DNA of 64,000 nucleotides from assembly GCA_023212695.1 (NCBI GenBank), contig JALCCG010000015.1, positions 1 to 64,000 of the forward strand. Reading direction: 5' to 3'. Below, piece after piece: positions 46,531 to 55,416 of this stretch. The notes beneath the pieces were generated by a model. That model was not told the origin of the DNA. It did not search any database and saw only the letters and a program-made list of their open reading frames with translations. Position 1 is the stretch's first letter, and each line of letters starts with the position of its first letter. This DNA is from Sporisorium sorghi (taxonomy: Eukaryota > Basidiomycota > Ustilaginomycetes > Ustilaginales > Ustilaginaceae). A program made the position numbers and the translations under genes.

Positions 46531-48243
46531 TCAGTGAGAACGACGCTTCTCGAACGACACAAAGACCAAGTTGTACCGCTCAAACTCGTACGCAATGCGG
46601 TCGGTACGCTTGTAGCCCTTGAGCGTCAGCGCGTGCAGGATATCCTCGTTGGTCAGCACCGCCTTGCCATCGCCCACCCTCTCCGCCTCCTGCTCCTCCT
46701 GCTCCGACGTCGACACGAACAGCGTGACGGACATCTTGCCCGGCTCGAAGATATCCACAACCCTTCGCACCAACATGGGCAAGTTAGTAGGCAGCTGCAG
46801 CGTCGTCTGCTCACCCGACGCAGGGCTGTTGGAGCACAGCGCAACGTTCGTCTCGAACGACGCAAACGACGAGTCCTCCTCCGGAGTAACGTGGATGGTC
46901 CAGTAGCCCGCATTGTCGTTGTTGCCGCCGCGCGGCATGACGGCGTTGGCAGAGTAGCCGCACGGCTCGAACGCAAACGCGTCGATCTCGGTCTCGGGGA
47001 AGAGCTCGGTGAGGCCAAGCTTGTTGGAGAGCGCCAGGCCGAGAGCGTGGCCCTTGTCGAGCGACGCGGCGGGTGCCGCGGCTTCGCTCGCGGACAGCTG
47101 CTTGCGCGGCCAGCACTCCGCCATGGTCGGGTGGGGCAGCTGCTCGTCGAAGACGAATCGGGCGCACGAGGCCGACGAGAGGTGCGTCATGAGGATCTCG
47201 AGCGTCTGATCCTCGACGCAGGGAGCGGGCAGAGCCAGCGGTCGCTCCACGGCAGAAGCGGCAACCAGAGGACGCTCAGCCTCACGCGCACCCTCGCAGC
47301 CCATCCAGAGCAGCCAGTGGTCGCCGTTCATCTTGCCGACCGTGTAAGCCGAGCCGTAATCGAAGAAGCGGTCAAGAACGGCGACCTCGAGCATCCAGTC
47401 GCGGTGAGGGCCCTTCTGACGTTCGGGGAACATGAAGCTCTTTCGGCTGTAAAAGGCGTGCTTGACGATGGCACCGAGCTGACGTTCCTGGATGAAGCTC
47501 GAGTCGGACATGGCGGTGGACGCCTCGTCATTGTCGTCCTCGTCGACTGACTTGGCGTCAGCAGCGGCCGAGTTGCCGTTGGACTCGAGCGCAGACAGCT
47601 TGACAAAGCTAGCCGAAGTGTTGAGACCGGCCAGAGCCTTGGCAGCGATAGTCAGGAGCCTCTCGAGGCCGAGCAGGAGCGTCGTGGTTCCGCACGTCTT
47701 GAGGATGAGCTTGTGCGGGAAGACAAACATGGACGACTCGCTGAGCAGGTAGGCGTCGACGTGAGGGCCGTGGATGACGCTGAGCACCTTGCACTTGACA
47801 ATGTCGAGCATGGTCTCCCACACGGGCTTGGGGACGGAGCGCAGACCAAAGTAGCCGGGACGCGCGTCCGGGTCGGACCACCGACAGGCGCTGACGTCGG
47901 CGGGTTCCTCGGCGAACCAGAGTTCGAGGAGCTTCTCGGGGCCTTCAAAGGGACCGCAAGGATCGTGGAAATCCTCGACGACCTTTTCAGGGCTGCCGCT
48001 GTTGGAGTCGACGGCGGTGGTGATGCTGGAAGCGTCGTCGTTGAGCTTGGAGCGCAGGAGTTCGGCGCGCGCATCCATGATCTCGAGCGTCTTGATGCGT
48101 TGGGCCTCCTTGGCCTCCATGAGGAGGTCGGCGGTGTCCTTGTGGTAGAGGTGGTCCAAGTTCTGGTGCTGCGCCTTGAGGGCAGCAGGGGTGTAAGAGT
48201 CGAGACGGTTGGCAGTAGCTTCAAGGTCGATTGAGGGTGTCAT
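46531..48243 (-). CDS. SPE2: S-adenosylmethionine decarboxylase proenzyme
   Basis: The 570-residue product makes decarboxylated SAM, the aminopropyl donor for spermidine and spermine. It self-cleaves at Glu-Ser in YLLSESSMFV, creating a pyruvoyl group from Ser 170. ILKTCGTTTLL carries the conserved active-site Cys. Further blocks such as FEGPEKLLELWF and the C-terminal part with HVTPEEDSSFASFE match the eukaryotic family. About 100 extra residues at the N-terminus (a charged helix, AKEAQRIKTLEIMDARAELL) and an internal insert make it longer than yeast Spe2 (about 400). The start ATG overlaps the stop of an upstream ORF as ATGA, hinting at translational control like that known for this gene in plants and mammals. 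It converges with the EF-hand-like gene. Confidence 0.95.
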   Translation of the reverse strand: MTPSIDLEATANRLDSYTPAALKAQHQNLDHLYHKDTADLLMEAKEAQRIKTLEIMDARAELLRSKLNDDASSITTAVDSNSGSPEKVVEDFHDPCGPFEGPEKLLELWFAEEPADVSACRWSDPDARPGYFGLRSVPKPVWETMLDIVKCKVLSVIHGPHVDAYLLSESSMFVFPHKLILKTCGTTTLLLGLERLLTIAAKALAGLNTSASFVKLSALESNGNSAAADAKSVDEDDNDEASTAMSDSSFIQERQLGAIVKHAFYSRKSFMFPERQKGPHRDWMLEVAVLDRFFDYGSAYTVGKMNGDHWLLWMGCEGAREAERPLVAASAVERPLALPAPCVEDQTLEILMTHLSSASCARFVFDEQLPHPTMAECWPRKQLSASEAAAPAASLDKGHALGLALSNKLGLTELFPETEIDAFAFEPCGYSANAVMPRGGNNDNAGYWTIHVTPEEDSSFASFETNVALCSNSPASGEQTTLQLPTNLPMLVRRVVDIFEPGKMSVTLFVSTSEQEEQEAERVGDGKAVLTNEDILHALTLKGYKRTDRIAYEFERYNLVFVSFEKRRSH

Positions 48244-48527
48244 CTCGGCTGGTGGTGGAGGTAGAGCGGGGCAGAGGTGAGGAGGTTGAGAGCGCTGGAG
48301 AAGGGAAGGCGGAGGAGGTGATGTTGAATCTGTGAGCGGGTGGGAGGCGGATCAGGAGCTTTGGGAAGTGTAAGGGCCTGGACAGGGAGTGGGATCGAGT
48401 CGAGCTGTGCGGCTTTTGTCGTCAAGAGCGAAGAAGAGCGTTGTGATGGTCTAGAGGAGTGTGAAGACGAGTCGAGTATGTAGAACCTATTATTACCACT
48501 ACTATCGTCTGAATCGTCTGACGGCAT
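48240..48527 (-). other. Upstream ORF overlapping the SPE2 start (ATGA)
   Basis: This ATG-initiated 95-codon ORF (MPSDDSDDSSGNNRFYIL...) lies directly before SPE2 in another frame. Its TGA stop shares bases with the SPE2 ATG. It would be read before SPE2 if the mRNA begins upstream of 48527. Its product is Ser/Pro-rich with no known domain. Whether it is translated is unknown. Confidence 0.4.
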
Positions 48528-49705
48528 GGAAGACAGAGGCTTGGGTGAGGTTCAACAGGGTTGCTAGCTCCTGATTTGGGCAGGAGTGAGATGAATTGGT
48601 GCCGACTGTGGGCGTTTGCGTTGAAGAGCGTTTGGTTTGGAGGTATTGACTGGTAGCTCGTCGTAGAGAGTAGCTTGAGGATTGATCGGAAGCGATCAAG
48701 GCAGAGATGTGAATGCTTGGTATGGATGAGATGAGGAGGAGGAGGAGGAGGAGGAAGAAGAGGAAGAGAAGATGGATGAGGACGAACAAAGCAGCGGCAC
48801 TGTCAGCGGGGCAAGATTTTTTATTTATTTTTTTTATTTTTATTTTTTTCTCTTTCTTTGGCTTGAGAGTGAGCGACCATCACTTTTTCGTTTCTTCTTC
48901 TCGTTCGTGGCTCGCCAGTTCTGATCCGCATAGAATCGCTACATCATCGCAAACGTTTCCAAGAAAATCGCGCTCTGCTGCCTGTGAACGTTGTTTTGCA
49001 TTTTTCAAATTGAGCAACAGCAGCAGTTCGCCTTTGAGTGTTGGTTCCACCAGCCAGCCCAATTTCGAATGAATTTCTTTCTCACGCACCCACACGCAGG
49101 AGCCCTCTGAGAGAGAGGGGCTTCGGGGGCGCATGAAGAGCTCGAGACGTTCCTGGCCATTTCTGCCGATGCCGTTGGAGCGTTTCTTTTCGAATCACAG
49201 ATCGAGACTCACAGTGATTTGGGCTGTTGCCGTGCCGAACCCACCGAAAAGATCTCGACTCGCTTCCTCTCTCCCTTCCTACATCCGTTCTTGTCCGCCC
49301 TTGCGCCTAGCTTGCGGTGACGAGGTGGGGCTGTAAACGGGTCACACGTCAAATGAATAGTTGTAGTCGACTTGTAGGTGCTCTTTGCGTGCTTACGGGC
49401 TGCAGTGCAACAGCAGCGAACGTTTTGAGCTAAATTAGCCCCTCGCTCCGGCCGTGTGAGAGACGTTCAAGGATCGTCTGCTCGCGTGGCCGCGTGCAAG
49501 GTTTGTGTATTTAAATGACCTAACAATTTCATAAATTCGAGCACGCCGTCGCCAGGGTCCAGATTGCCTCGCATTCGCGCTCGCATCTGGTCGCGTTTCG
49601 ACGGCCGACTCTCCTCTCTGGAGAACTTGCTTCATTTCCCTTTCGGCACAGCATCTCCAAAGCCGCTCGCTCACGCCCTTGACGCTTTACGGATACGCCG
49701 ACAAG
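48244..49705. other. Divergent intergenic region, SPE2 and YRA1 promoters
   Basis: In 1.46 kb, apart from the upstream ORF, no gene is supported. It contains a GAG/GGA-rich block (48730-48770), an A/T-rich TTTATTTTT repeat stretch (48818-48850) and a TTTAAAT-type A/T patch near 49510-49535 some 180 bp before the YRA1 start. Confidence 0.5.
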
Positions 49706-50527
49706 ATGGATCGACTGGATCAGCCCTTGTCCTCTTCGACTTGGCGCACTTCCGGTGCTGCAAGCCGCAACTCGCCCTACAATCGCTCATCAAGATCCTC
49801 TTCTGCAGCAGACAGCGCAGAATCGTGGAAGCATGACCGCTACCGAAACGATGCTAGCTCACGTCGGGGCCCGCGTATCGGCCGCGCACCGATGTTTTTC
49901 CCACAGGACAAGTCGGAAGTCAACGAGGTCAAGCCGACGGGCAAGCTGACCATCGAGAATCTACACTGGGACGTCTCGGAGCAAGACCTGCAGGATCTCT
50001 TTGGGTCTATCGGTCCCGTCACCAAGGCTTACATCAAGTACGATCGGGGCGACCGTTCCACAGGAGTTGCCGTAGTCGTCTATGACAACCCAAATCACGC
50101 TTTGCAGGCCAAGAACGAATTCGACGGCGCCAAAGCCAAAGGACAGGTCATCAGCATCACTCAAGAGATGCGTGCGGATCGACCGAAAGGCGCTCAAGGA
50201 TCGCAGCGCTCGCTTTTGTCCCGCTTCGACCTTTCTTCAAGACTCAAGGACGGTGCGCAAGCCGACGGAGCAGGCGCGGCAAACAGCTTTGCAGACCGCT
50301 TGGGTCCGGTGCGGAACGGAGCTCGCGGTGGACAACGCGAGAACAATCGGCCAGCGGGAGCGCAACAGCCAATTCGACCTCGCAACGCTGCTCCCGCCAA
50401 ACGCGAAAAGCGGAAGCCCGTGACTGCTGCTGATCTGGATGCGGAACTCGACGCCTTCATGAACACTCCCTCGTCGTCGAGTCAAGCCACTAAACCGACT
50501 TCTACAGGCGACGTTGAGATGTCGTAA
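49706..50527 (+). CDS. YRA1: mRNA export factor, Yra1/ALYREF family
   Basis: The 273-residue product has one central RRM (79-155) with RNP2 LTIENL (81-86) and RNP1 STGVAVVVY (118-126). Flanking Arg/Gly-rich arms follow the REF layout. The C-terminal ADLDAELDAFM (about 248-258) is the conserved helicase-binding motif that contacts Sub2/UAP56, and the N-terminal MDRLDQPLS may be the matching short motif at the other end. Yra1 links the TREX complex to the export receptor Mex67 on nascent mRNPs in the nucleus. The ATG at 49706 (CAAG-ATG-G) is used; the frame extends upstream only from a TTG. Single exon, whereas yeast YRA1 has a large autoregulatory intron. Confidence 0.9.
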   Translation: MDRLDQPLSSSTWRTSGAASRNSPYNRSSRSSSAADSAESWKHDRYRNDASSRRGPRIGRAPMFFPQDKSEVNEVKPTGKLTIENLHWDVSEQDLQDLFGSIGPVTKAYIKYDRGDRSTGVAVVVYDNPNHALQAKNEFDGAKAKGQVISITQEMRADRPKGAQGSQRSLLSRFDLSSRLKDGAQADGAGAANSFADRLGPVRNGARGGQRENNRPAGAQQPIRPRNAAPAKREKRKPVTAADLDAELDAFMNTPSSSSQATKPTSTGDVEMS

Positions 50528-50979
50528 AACAAAGTTGGCTCGAGATGTGCTGTCACATCGCTAATCACTCTCCGATGATCGACGGAACTTGCGAAAGTGA
50601 AAAGTGTTGTAACCGCACAAAGCTTGTTTGAACGCCGCATCCAAATCCTCCACTTGTTCTCGCGTTGATTGAAATGAAACACGTCTCAAAGTGCTGAGCG
50701 AAAAGGTCTCATTCATTGTCGCCCAAAACCCCTTTCTGAGATGTTGTGTAACGTCAAGCGTGCCCTCAACGCGTTTTGAATGAGACTGCACAGGAAGATC
50801 GCTCCTCTTGTTCCAATTCAACTTCTTCCGCAAGCAAAGCTCGCGCCACTATCAGCCTTCACACTTTCCCTTCCTTCCCTTCTCACCATCACTACCTCCT
50901 CATCGCGATACCATTCGATCGAAGCTCCACCGTCTCCCTTCTCGGTCAGAGTCGCTGTAAACTTGCAGCTCATCTCACC
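50528..50979. other. Intergenic, UBA2 promoter
   Basis: These 452 bp hold YRA1 3' flank, then CT-rich leader sequence of UBA2 (50860-50960). The UBA2 frame is open from 50776 without an ATG. No gene is seen. Confidence 0.5.
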
Positions 50980-52986
50980 ATGGATCCAACAGCCTCTTCG
51001 TCCTTGCTACCGGCGAACGGCGACGCTCCAGTGCCCGCACGTTATGCCCTTGCCCAGGCGATCCTCGGCAAAGAAGCGTTCCACCGCACCAACACCGCCA
51101 AGATCCTCGTCGTAGGCGCCGGAGGTATTGGCTGCGAGCTGCTCAAGAACCTCGTGCTCACCGGCTTCGGCAACATCGAGATCATCGACCTCGACACCAT
51201 CGACCTCTCCAACCTCAACCGCCAGTTCCTCTTCCAGAAGCAGCACATCAAGAAGCCCAAGTCGGTCGTAGCAAAGCAGACCGCCGAATCGTTCAACCCG
51301 CTAATCAACATCGTCGCTCACCATGCCAACATCAAAGAGCCACAGTTCGACGTTGCGTACTTTCAAAGTTTTGACCTCGTCATGAACGCGCTCGACAACC
51401 TCGATGCTCGGCGATACGTTAACAAGATGTGCATCGCTTCCAGCGTTCCGCTCATTGAGAGCGGCACCACTGGCTTCGGCGGACAGGTCCAGCCCATCCG
51501 GCCCGGCGTCACAGAGTGCTACGACTGCACCCCCAAGGTGACGCCCAAGACGTTCCCGGTCTGCACTATCCGCTCCACGCCTTCGACGCCGATCCACTGC
51601 ATCGTTTGGGCAAAGAGCTGGCTCTTCGTTCAGCTCTTTGGCGCGGACGACGAGACCGAAGATGCCGAGCTCGACAAGGCGGTTGCCGACGGCGAGGACA
51701 AACAGGAGATTGACGAACTCAGGAGAGAGGCTCGCGAGATGCGCGACATCCGCGCTTCATTGGTCAACGCAGCCAAGCAGGGCGACCAGCAGACCGTGCG
51801 TGACGTGGTGGAGAGGATTTTCAACAAGGTCTACAAGAACGACATTGAGCGTCTGCTAGGGATGGAGGAGATGTGGACGCATCGCCCCGTCAGGCCTGTT
51901 CCGCTTGTCTTTCAGGACGCGGTCAACGGCATCTCTGCGCACGAAGGCAACGCCGAATCGGCAGAAGCTTCTGCCGCCTCGACTTCCGCATCCGACGCCG
52001 CAAGCACGTCAGCCTCAACCCTCAAAGATCAACGCACGCTCAGCTTGAAGGACAACGTCGAGCTCTTCCTCTCGAGCGCAGCGGCCCTCGCCGTCCGCGC
52101 CGCCGCCGACCTTTCCAACCCGCTCTCGTTCGACAAGGACGACGACGATGCGCTCGACTTTGTCACGGCCTCGTCCAACTTGCGCTCGCTCGTCTACCAC
52201 ATCGAGCGCAAGACGCGCTTCCAGGTCAAACAGATGGCCGGCAACATCATCCCAGCCATCGCGTCGACAAACGCCATCATCGCGGGCCAGCTCGTGCTGC
52301 AAGCCTTGCACGTTCTGCGCGGCGCCTGGGACAAGGCGCGCAACATCACGCTCATGCGCGGCTCCGACCGCTACATTGCCAGCTTCCCTCTCTCCACACC
52401 CAACCCCAAGTGCGGCGTTTGTCGCGACATGTACCTTCCCATTTCGGTGCAGAGTCTGGAGACGGTGACGCTGGCGCAGGTGCTGGATGTGGTCGCGAAG
52501 GGGGCGCTAGGGCTGGTAGACGAAGAGCTGGTCGTGTACAATGGCTCGAACATCATCTTTGATCCGGAGTTCGATGACTTTTTGGAGAAGAGCCTCGCCG
52601 AGATCGGGCTGCAGAACGGATCGATGCTCACCGTCCAGGATGAAGATATGAAGTTGCAGGTCGTCGAGATTGACATTTCGGTGGCCAAAGAGGAGCAGGC
52701 AGAGCCGATCAAGATCCTCGCAGCCAACGTGTCGAAACCGCAGAAGAGGTTTGTCGAAGAGTCCGCGGCAGCAAAGGCCGACAGCGACGATGACGACTTT
52801 GACGTGGTGGACGAAGCCGCGTTCTCTGCCGAAGCCTCAACGTCGACGAACGAAACGGCCAGCGTCGCAGGCAAGAAGCGCCCGCACTCGGACACCGAGC
52901 AGCCTTCCGGTCCAGCAGCGGATGAGAAGAAGCAAAAGGTTGTCCAGGACGGCTCCAACCCGGACGCCGCCATCTCGCTCGACTGA
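50980..52986 (+). CDS. UBA2: SUMO-activating enzyme subunit 2
   Basis: The 668-residue product is the catalytic subunit of the SUMO E1, working with Aos1. It shows the adenylation-site loop VVGAGGIG (44-51), DLDTIDLSNLNRQFLF, and zinc-binding Cys pairs in CYDC and CGVC. The active-site Cys is C195 in KTFPVCTIRSTP, followed by HCIVWAKSWLF. The ubiquitin-fold domain lies near 490-580. The C-terminus has KKRPHSD and KKQK basic clusters that would serve as nuclear localisation signals. Sumoylation is needed for chromosome segregation and DNA repair. The start ATG has CACC before it. Single exon, convergent with the VHS gene. Confidence 0.96.
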   Translation: MDPTASSSLLPANGDAPVPARYALAQAILGKEAFHRTNTAKILVVGAGGIGCELLKNLVLTGFGNIEIIDLDTIDLSNLNRQFLFQKQHIKKPKSVVAKQTAESFNPLINIVAHHANIKEPQFDVAYFQSFDLVMNALDNLDARRYVNKMCIASSVPLIESGTTGFGGQVQPIRPGVTECYDCTPKVTPKTFPVCTIRSTPSTPIHCIVWAKSWLFVQLFGADDETEDAELDKAVADGEDKQEIDELRREAREMRDIRASLVNAAKQGDQQTVRDVVERIFNKVYKNDIERLLGMEEMWTHRPVRPVPLVFQDAVNGISAHEGNAESAEASAASTSASDAASTSASTLKDQRTLSLKDNVELFLSSAAALAVRAAADLSNPLSFDKDDDDALDFVTASSNLRSLVYHIERKTRFQVKQMAGNIIPAIASTNAIIAGQLVLQALHVLRGAWDKARNITLMRGSDRYIASFPLSTPNPKCGVCRDMYLPISVQSLETVTLAQVLDVVAKGALGLVDEELVVYNGSNIIFDPEFDDFLEKSLAEIGLQNGSMLTVQDEDMKLQVVEIDISVAKEEQAEPIKILAANVSKPQKRFVEESAAAKADSDDDDFDVVDEAAFSAEASTSTNETASVAGKKRPHSDTEQPSGPAADEKKQKVVQDGSNPDAAISLD

Positions 52987-53160
52987 TTACTCGTGCCCCG
53001 CTCGACTGAATGCTCATGTCTTTTTTGACCCACGCACAGCTCCATTTGTACTTTAAGCACACCTAAGTTTTCTCAAAGTCACGCTTCCGCACAATTGTCA
53101 CTGAAAGCTCGACGAAAGGCTGATGCGAATGATTGGATAAAAATATGCGACGAGCCGTTT

Positions 53161-54828
53161 CTACTTGAACATGGCGTCGAGGTCTGCGAATGGATCGTTC
53201 GAATTTGCCTTCTGCTGCTGCTGCTGTTGCGTCTGCTGTTTACCATTGGTCGAGCCGGCTGCGTTCGAAGAGGGCGTGAGTGCGGGCATGTCGAACAAGC
53301 TCTGACTTTGAGATTGCGCAGGCTGGGTTTGCGGGATGCGCGGCGAGGTGGACGTCGAGGTTGCGGTGGTGGGGAGCTGGAGCGCGCCCCAGTTGCCTAG
53401 ACCCGAACCCGGGTTGGACGGCGTGCCCGTCGCATTCGATCGCGGCGTCGACGAGCCGCTGTCGTTCGAGAACAGATCCGCTGGCAAACCGCCCAACCCT
53501 GTCGCTGCTGCAGGAGCCGGCGCAGGCTTCGCCGCTGGCGCATCGTCAAACGTCAGCGACGCAAAGTCGTCCATGATGCTACCCGAGTCCGCACCTTGCC
53601 CCGACTGCGATGTCGACTGCGATGTCGACTGCGATGTCGGCTGCTGATCGTCATCAAAGCTAATCAAATCCGTAATCTTGGCTGTTGGCACCGCATCCGC
53701 GCCACCTTTGCTCGGGTCGATGCTGGGGTCAATGTGCGCCTGCGCGGCGTAGTTGCCCTTGGTGAACTGCTTGTAGCGCTCGACGACCTGGTTGATGAGA
53801 TCGTTGACCAACAGCAGCCGATCCATGTTATCCGCCGCGCCTGCTGCCCCATCCGCGCTGCCGCTGCTCTCCTCGACATCGCCAATCCATTTCTGAATGC
53901 GTGGCTGGACGCTGCGCAGATGACTCGCGATCTGGTCGTACGCATCGCCCTGCGCAAACTTCTCGCCCTCCTTCGCATTGTTGAGCATGTCATTGAGCAA
54001 AATCGCACGCGACTGCACCTTGTCGAGCTCTCTGCGCGTCTGCTTTGTGTAGTCGGGCTTGTTCTCCGGTTCGGCGCCGGACATGATCTTCATCAACTCT
54101 TGTGCCTGTGCGAGGTCCTTGGGGGTGCCGCGTCGGATGAGTTCTTGCAGCTTGGCGCCCTGGGCGGCGCGGTCCTCCTCCTCGAGCTCCTCGGGCGACT
54201 TGAGGTTGTTGTCCGAGTTCATCACACTCGCCGCGCGCGAGTCGACGGTGGGGAAGCGGTATCCCTTATAAGTGAGCAGGCGATGCATGTCGCGGATATG
54301 CACCAGATCCTCGCGATGCTTGCTCGTGACGCACAGGGTGAGCTTCCACTCGTGAATGAGCTGCAGGATCTTGCTCTGCACCGGCGACGGGAACACGGGC
54401 GGCCGTTCGGGGAACCGCTTGACCATCTCGTTCAAAAACTCCTTGGTCGCAATCTGCAGATGCAACGGATAGCCGCAGTTCTTGACAAGGATATCGAGCA
54501 GCGCCAAGCCGAGCATGCCGACATGCGGATTGCGTGAGTTGACCTTGCGCACCGTCTCGAACGCAGCTTCGCGCGGCGTGTTGGCTTTCTTCTGGTTGAC
54601 GTAGTCGGCGAGCTCGAGGTTGAGCGCCAAATTGGGCTGGCTCAAAGCTGGATGACAGCATCGCTCGACGTAGACGGACACAGGTGAGGTCTGCATCTCG
54701 GGATCCAAGTTGCGCGCCGCCCAATCTGCCAAAGCTCCGAGCGCACCCTGCGGTGCTATCGAGTCCGAGGCGGATGCGGACGACCTCGATCCAGAGCCGT
54801 ACCGGCCTTGCGAGTGGTGATTGTACAT
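53161..54828 (-). CDS. VHS-GAT trafficking adaptor, Tom1-like
   Basis: The 555-residue product has an N-terminal VHS domain (about 50-190: NLELADYVNQKKANTPREAA, GLALLDILVKNCG, IHEWKLTL...HRLLTYKGYRFP) and a GAT three-helix domain near 250-360 (LDKVQSRAILLNDMLNNA...LINQVVERYKQF). A DLISFDD clathrin-box-like motif follows. The tail is Ser/Thr/Gln-rich and ends NDPFADLDAMFK. The GAE ear of yeast Gga proteins appears to be missing, so a Tom1-like role in sorting ubiquitinated cargo at endosomes or trans-Golgi is more likely. A local repeat codes three SQST units. The first ATG in the conserved reading frame is at 54828. It is divergent from NBS1. Confidence 0.88.
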   Translation of the reverse strand: MYNHHSQGRYGSGSRSSASASDSIAPQGALGALADWAARNLDPEMQTSPVSVYVERCCHPALSQPNLALNLELADYVNQKKANTPREAAFETVRKVNSRNPHVGMLGLALLDILVKNCGYPLHLQIATKEFLNEMVKRFPERPPVFPSPVQSKILQLIHEWKLTLCVTSKHREDLVHIRDMHRLLTYKGYRFPTVDSRAASVMNSDNNLKSPEELEEEDRAAQGAKLQELIRRGTPKDLAQAQELMKIMSGAEPENKPDYTKQTRRELDKVQSRAILLNDMLNNAKEGEKFAQGDAYDQIASHLRSVQPRIQKWIGDVEESSGSADGAAGAADNMDRLLLVNDLINQVVERYKQFTKGNYAAQAHIDPSIDPSKGGADAVPTAKITDLISFDDDQQPTSQSTSQSTSQSGQGADSGSIMDDFASLTFDDAPAAKPAPAPAAATGLGGLPADLFSNDSGSSTPRSNATGTPSNPGSGLGNWGALQLPTTATSTSTSPRIPQTQPAQSQSQSLFDMPALTPSSNAAGSTNGKQQTQQQQQQKANSNDPFADLDAMFK

Positions 54829-55416
54829 GCTGTGCGATGCGCGCTGTGTCAAGTATTGCGATAATTGCTGGCTGCGAGTTAGGGTCGATGGTTGACTGTA
54901 GGGTGAAAAGAAGAAGTGGTAATCGGTGAGAGGAAGAAGGCATGCACAGACGCGGGATCTAGAAGGTTGTGTACTCTGTCTCTCTGTGTGTGCCTCATTC
55001 AGTGTCAGCAGGCCGAGAGAGTGTTGATTTCGGTCTTGGCTTGCGTGGCAGCACACGGCATAAAATTCAAAATTCGCGCCTCTCAGAGTCACCCCTCACC
55101 TTGTCACCCTGTCTCCTTCAACTTGGCTCGAGCGGCGGCGGGGTTGTTGAGCAAGACTCAGATCGGCTCCAGTCCTCTCTCCAATCGGGCAACAAGATCC
55201 ACATCACGAGAAGCCTTCGACCGACCGCGCGCCTTCGCTTCGCTTGCAGAGGAGAGAAAAGTAACACTTGAAGCTCAGCTTTTCCCTTCTAACTTAAGAG
55301 CGAGAAGGAAAGGGTCCATTCAACTGTCAGTCAGCCCTGCTTGCTTGCCGGCCAACACGCTCGCCACCTTGATCCTTTGCCATCTCTTTCATGGCTTATA
55401 CGCACAACTCGCCCTG
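54829..55416. promoter_or_regulatory. Shared promoter of VHS-GAT gene and NBS1
   Basis: These 588 bp lie between divergent ATGs. The NBS1 reading frame is open through most of it, but no ATG occurs in that frame, so it is treated as leader and promoter. No TATA box is clear. Confidence 0.45.

Noticed and set aside
54916..55416. 167-codon open extension before NBS1
   Set aside because: It has no in-frame ATG, and the FHA domain starts naturally at the Met at 55417.
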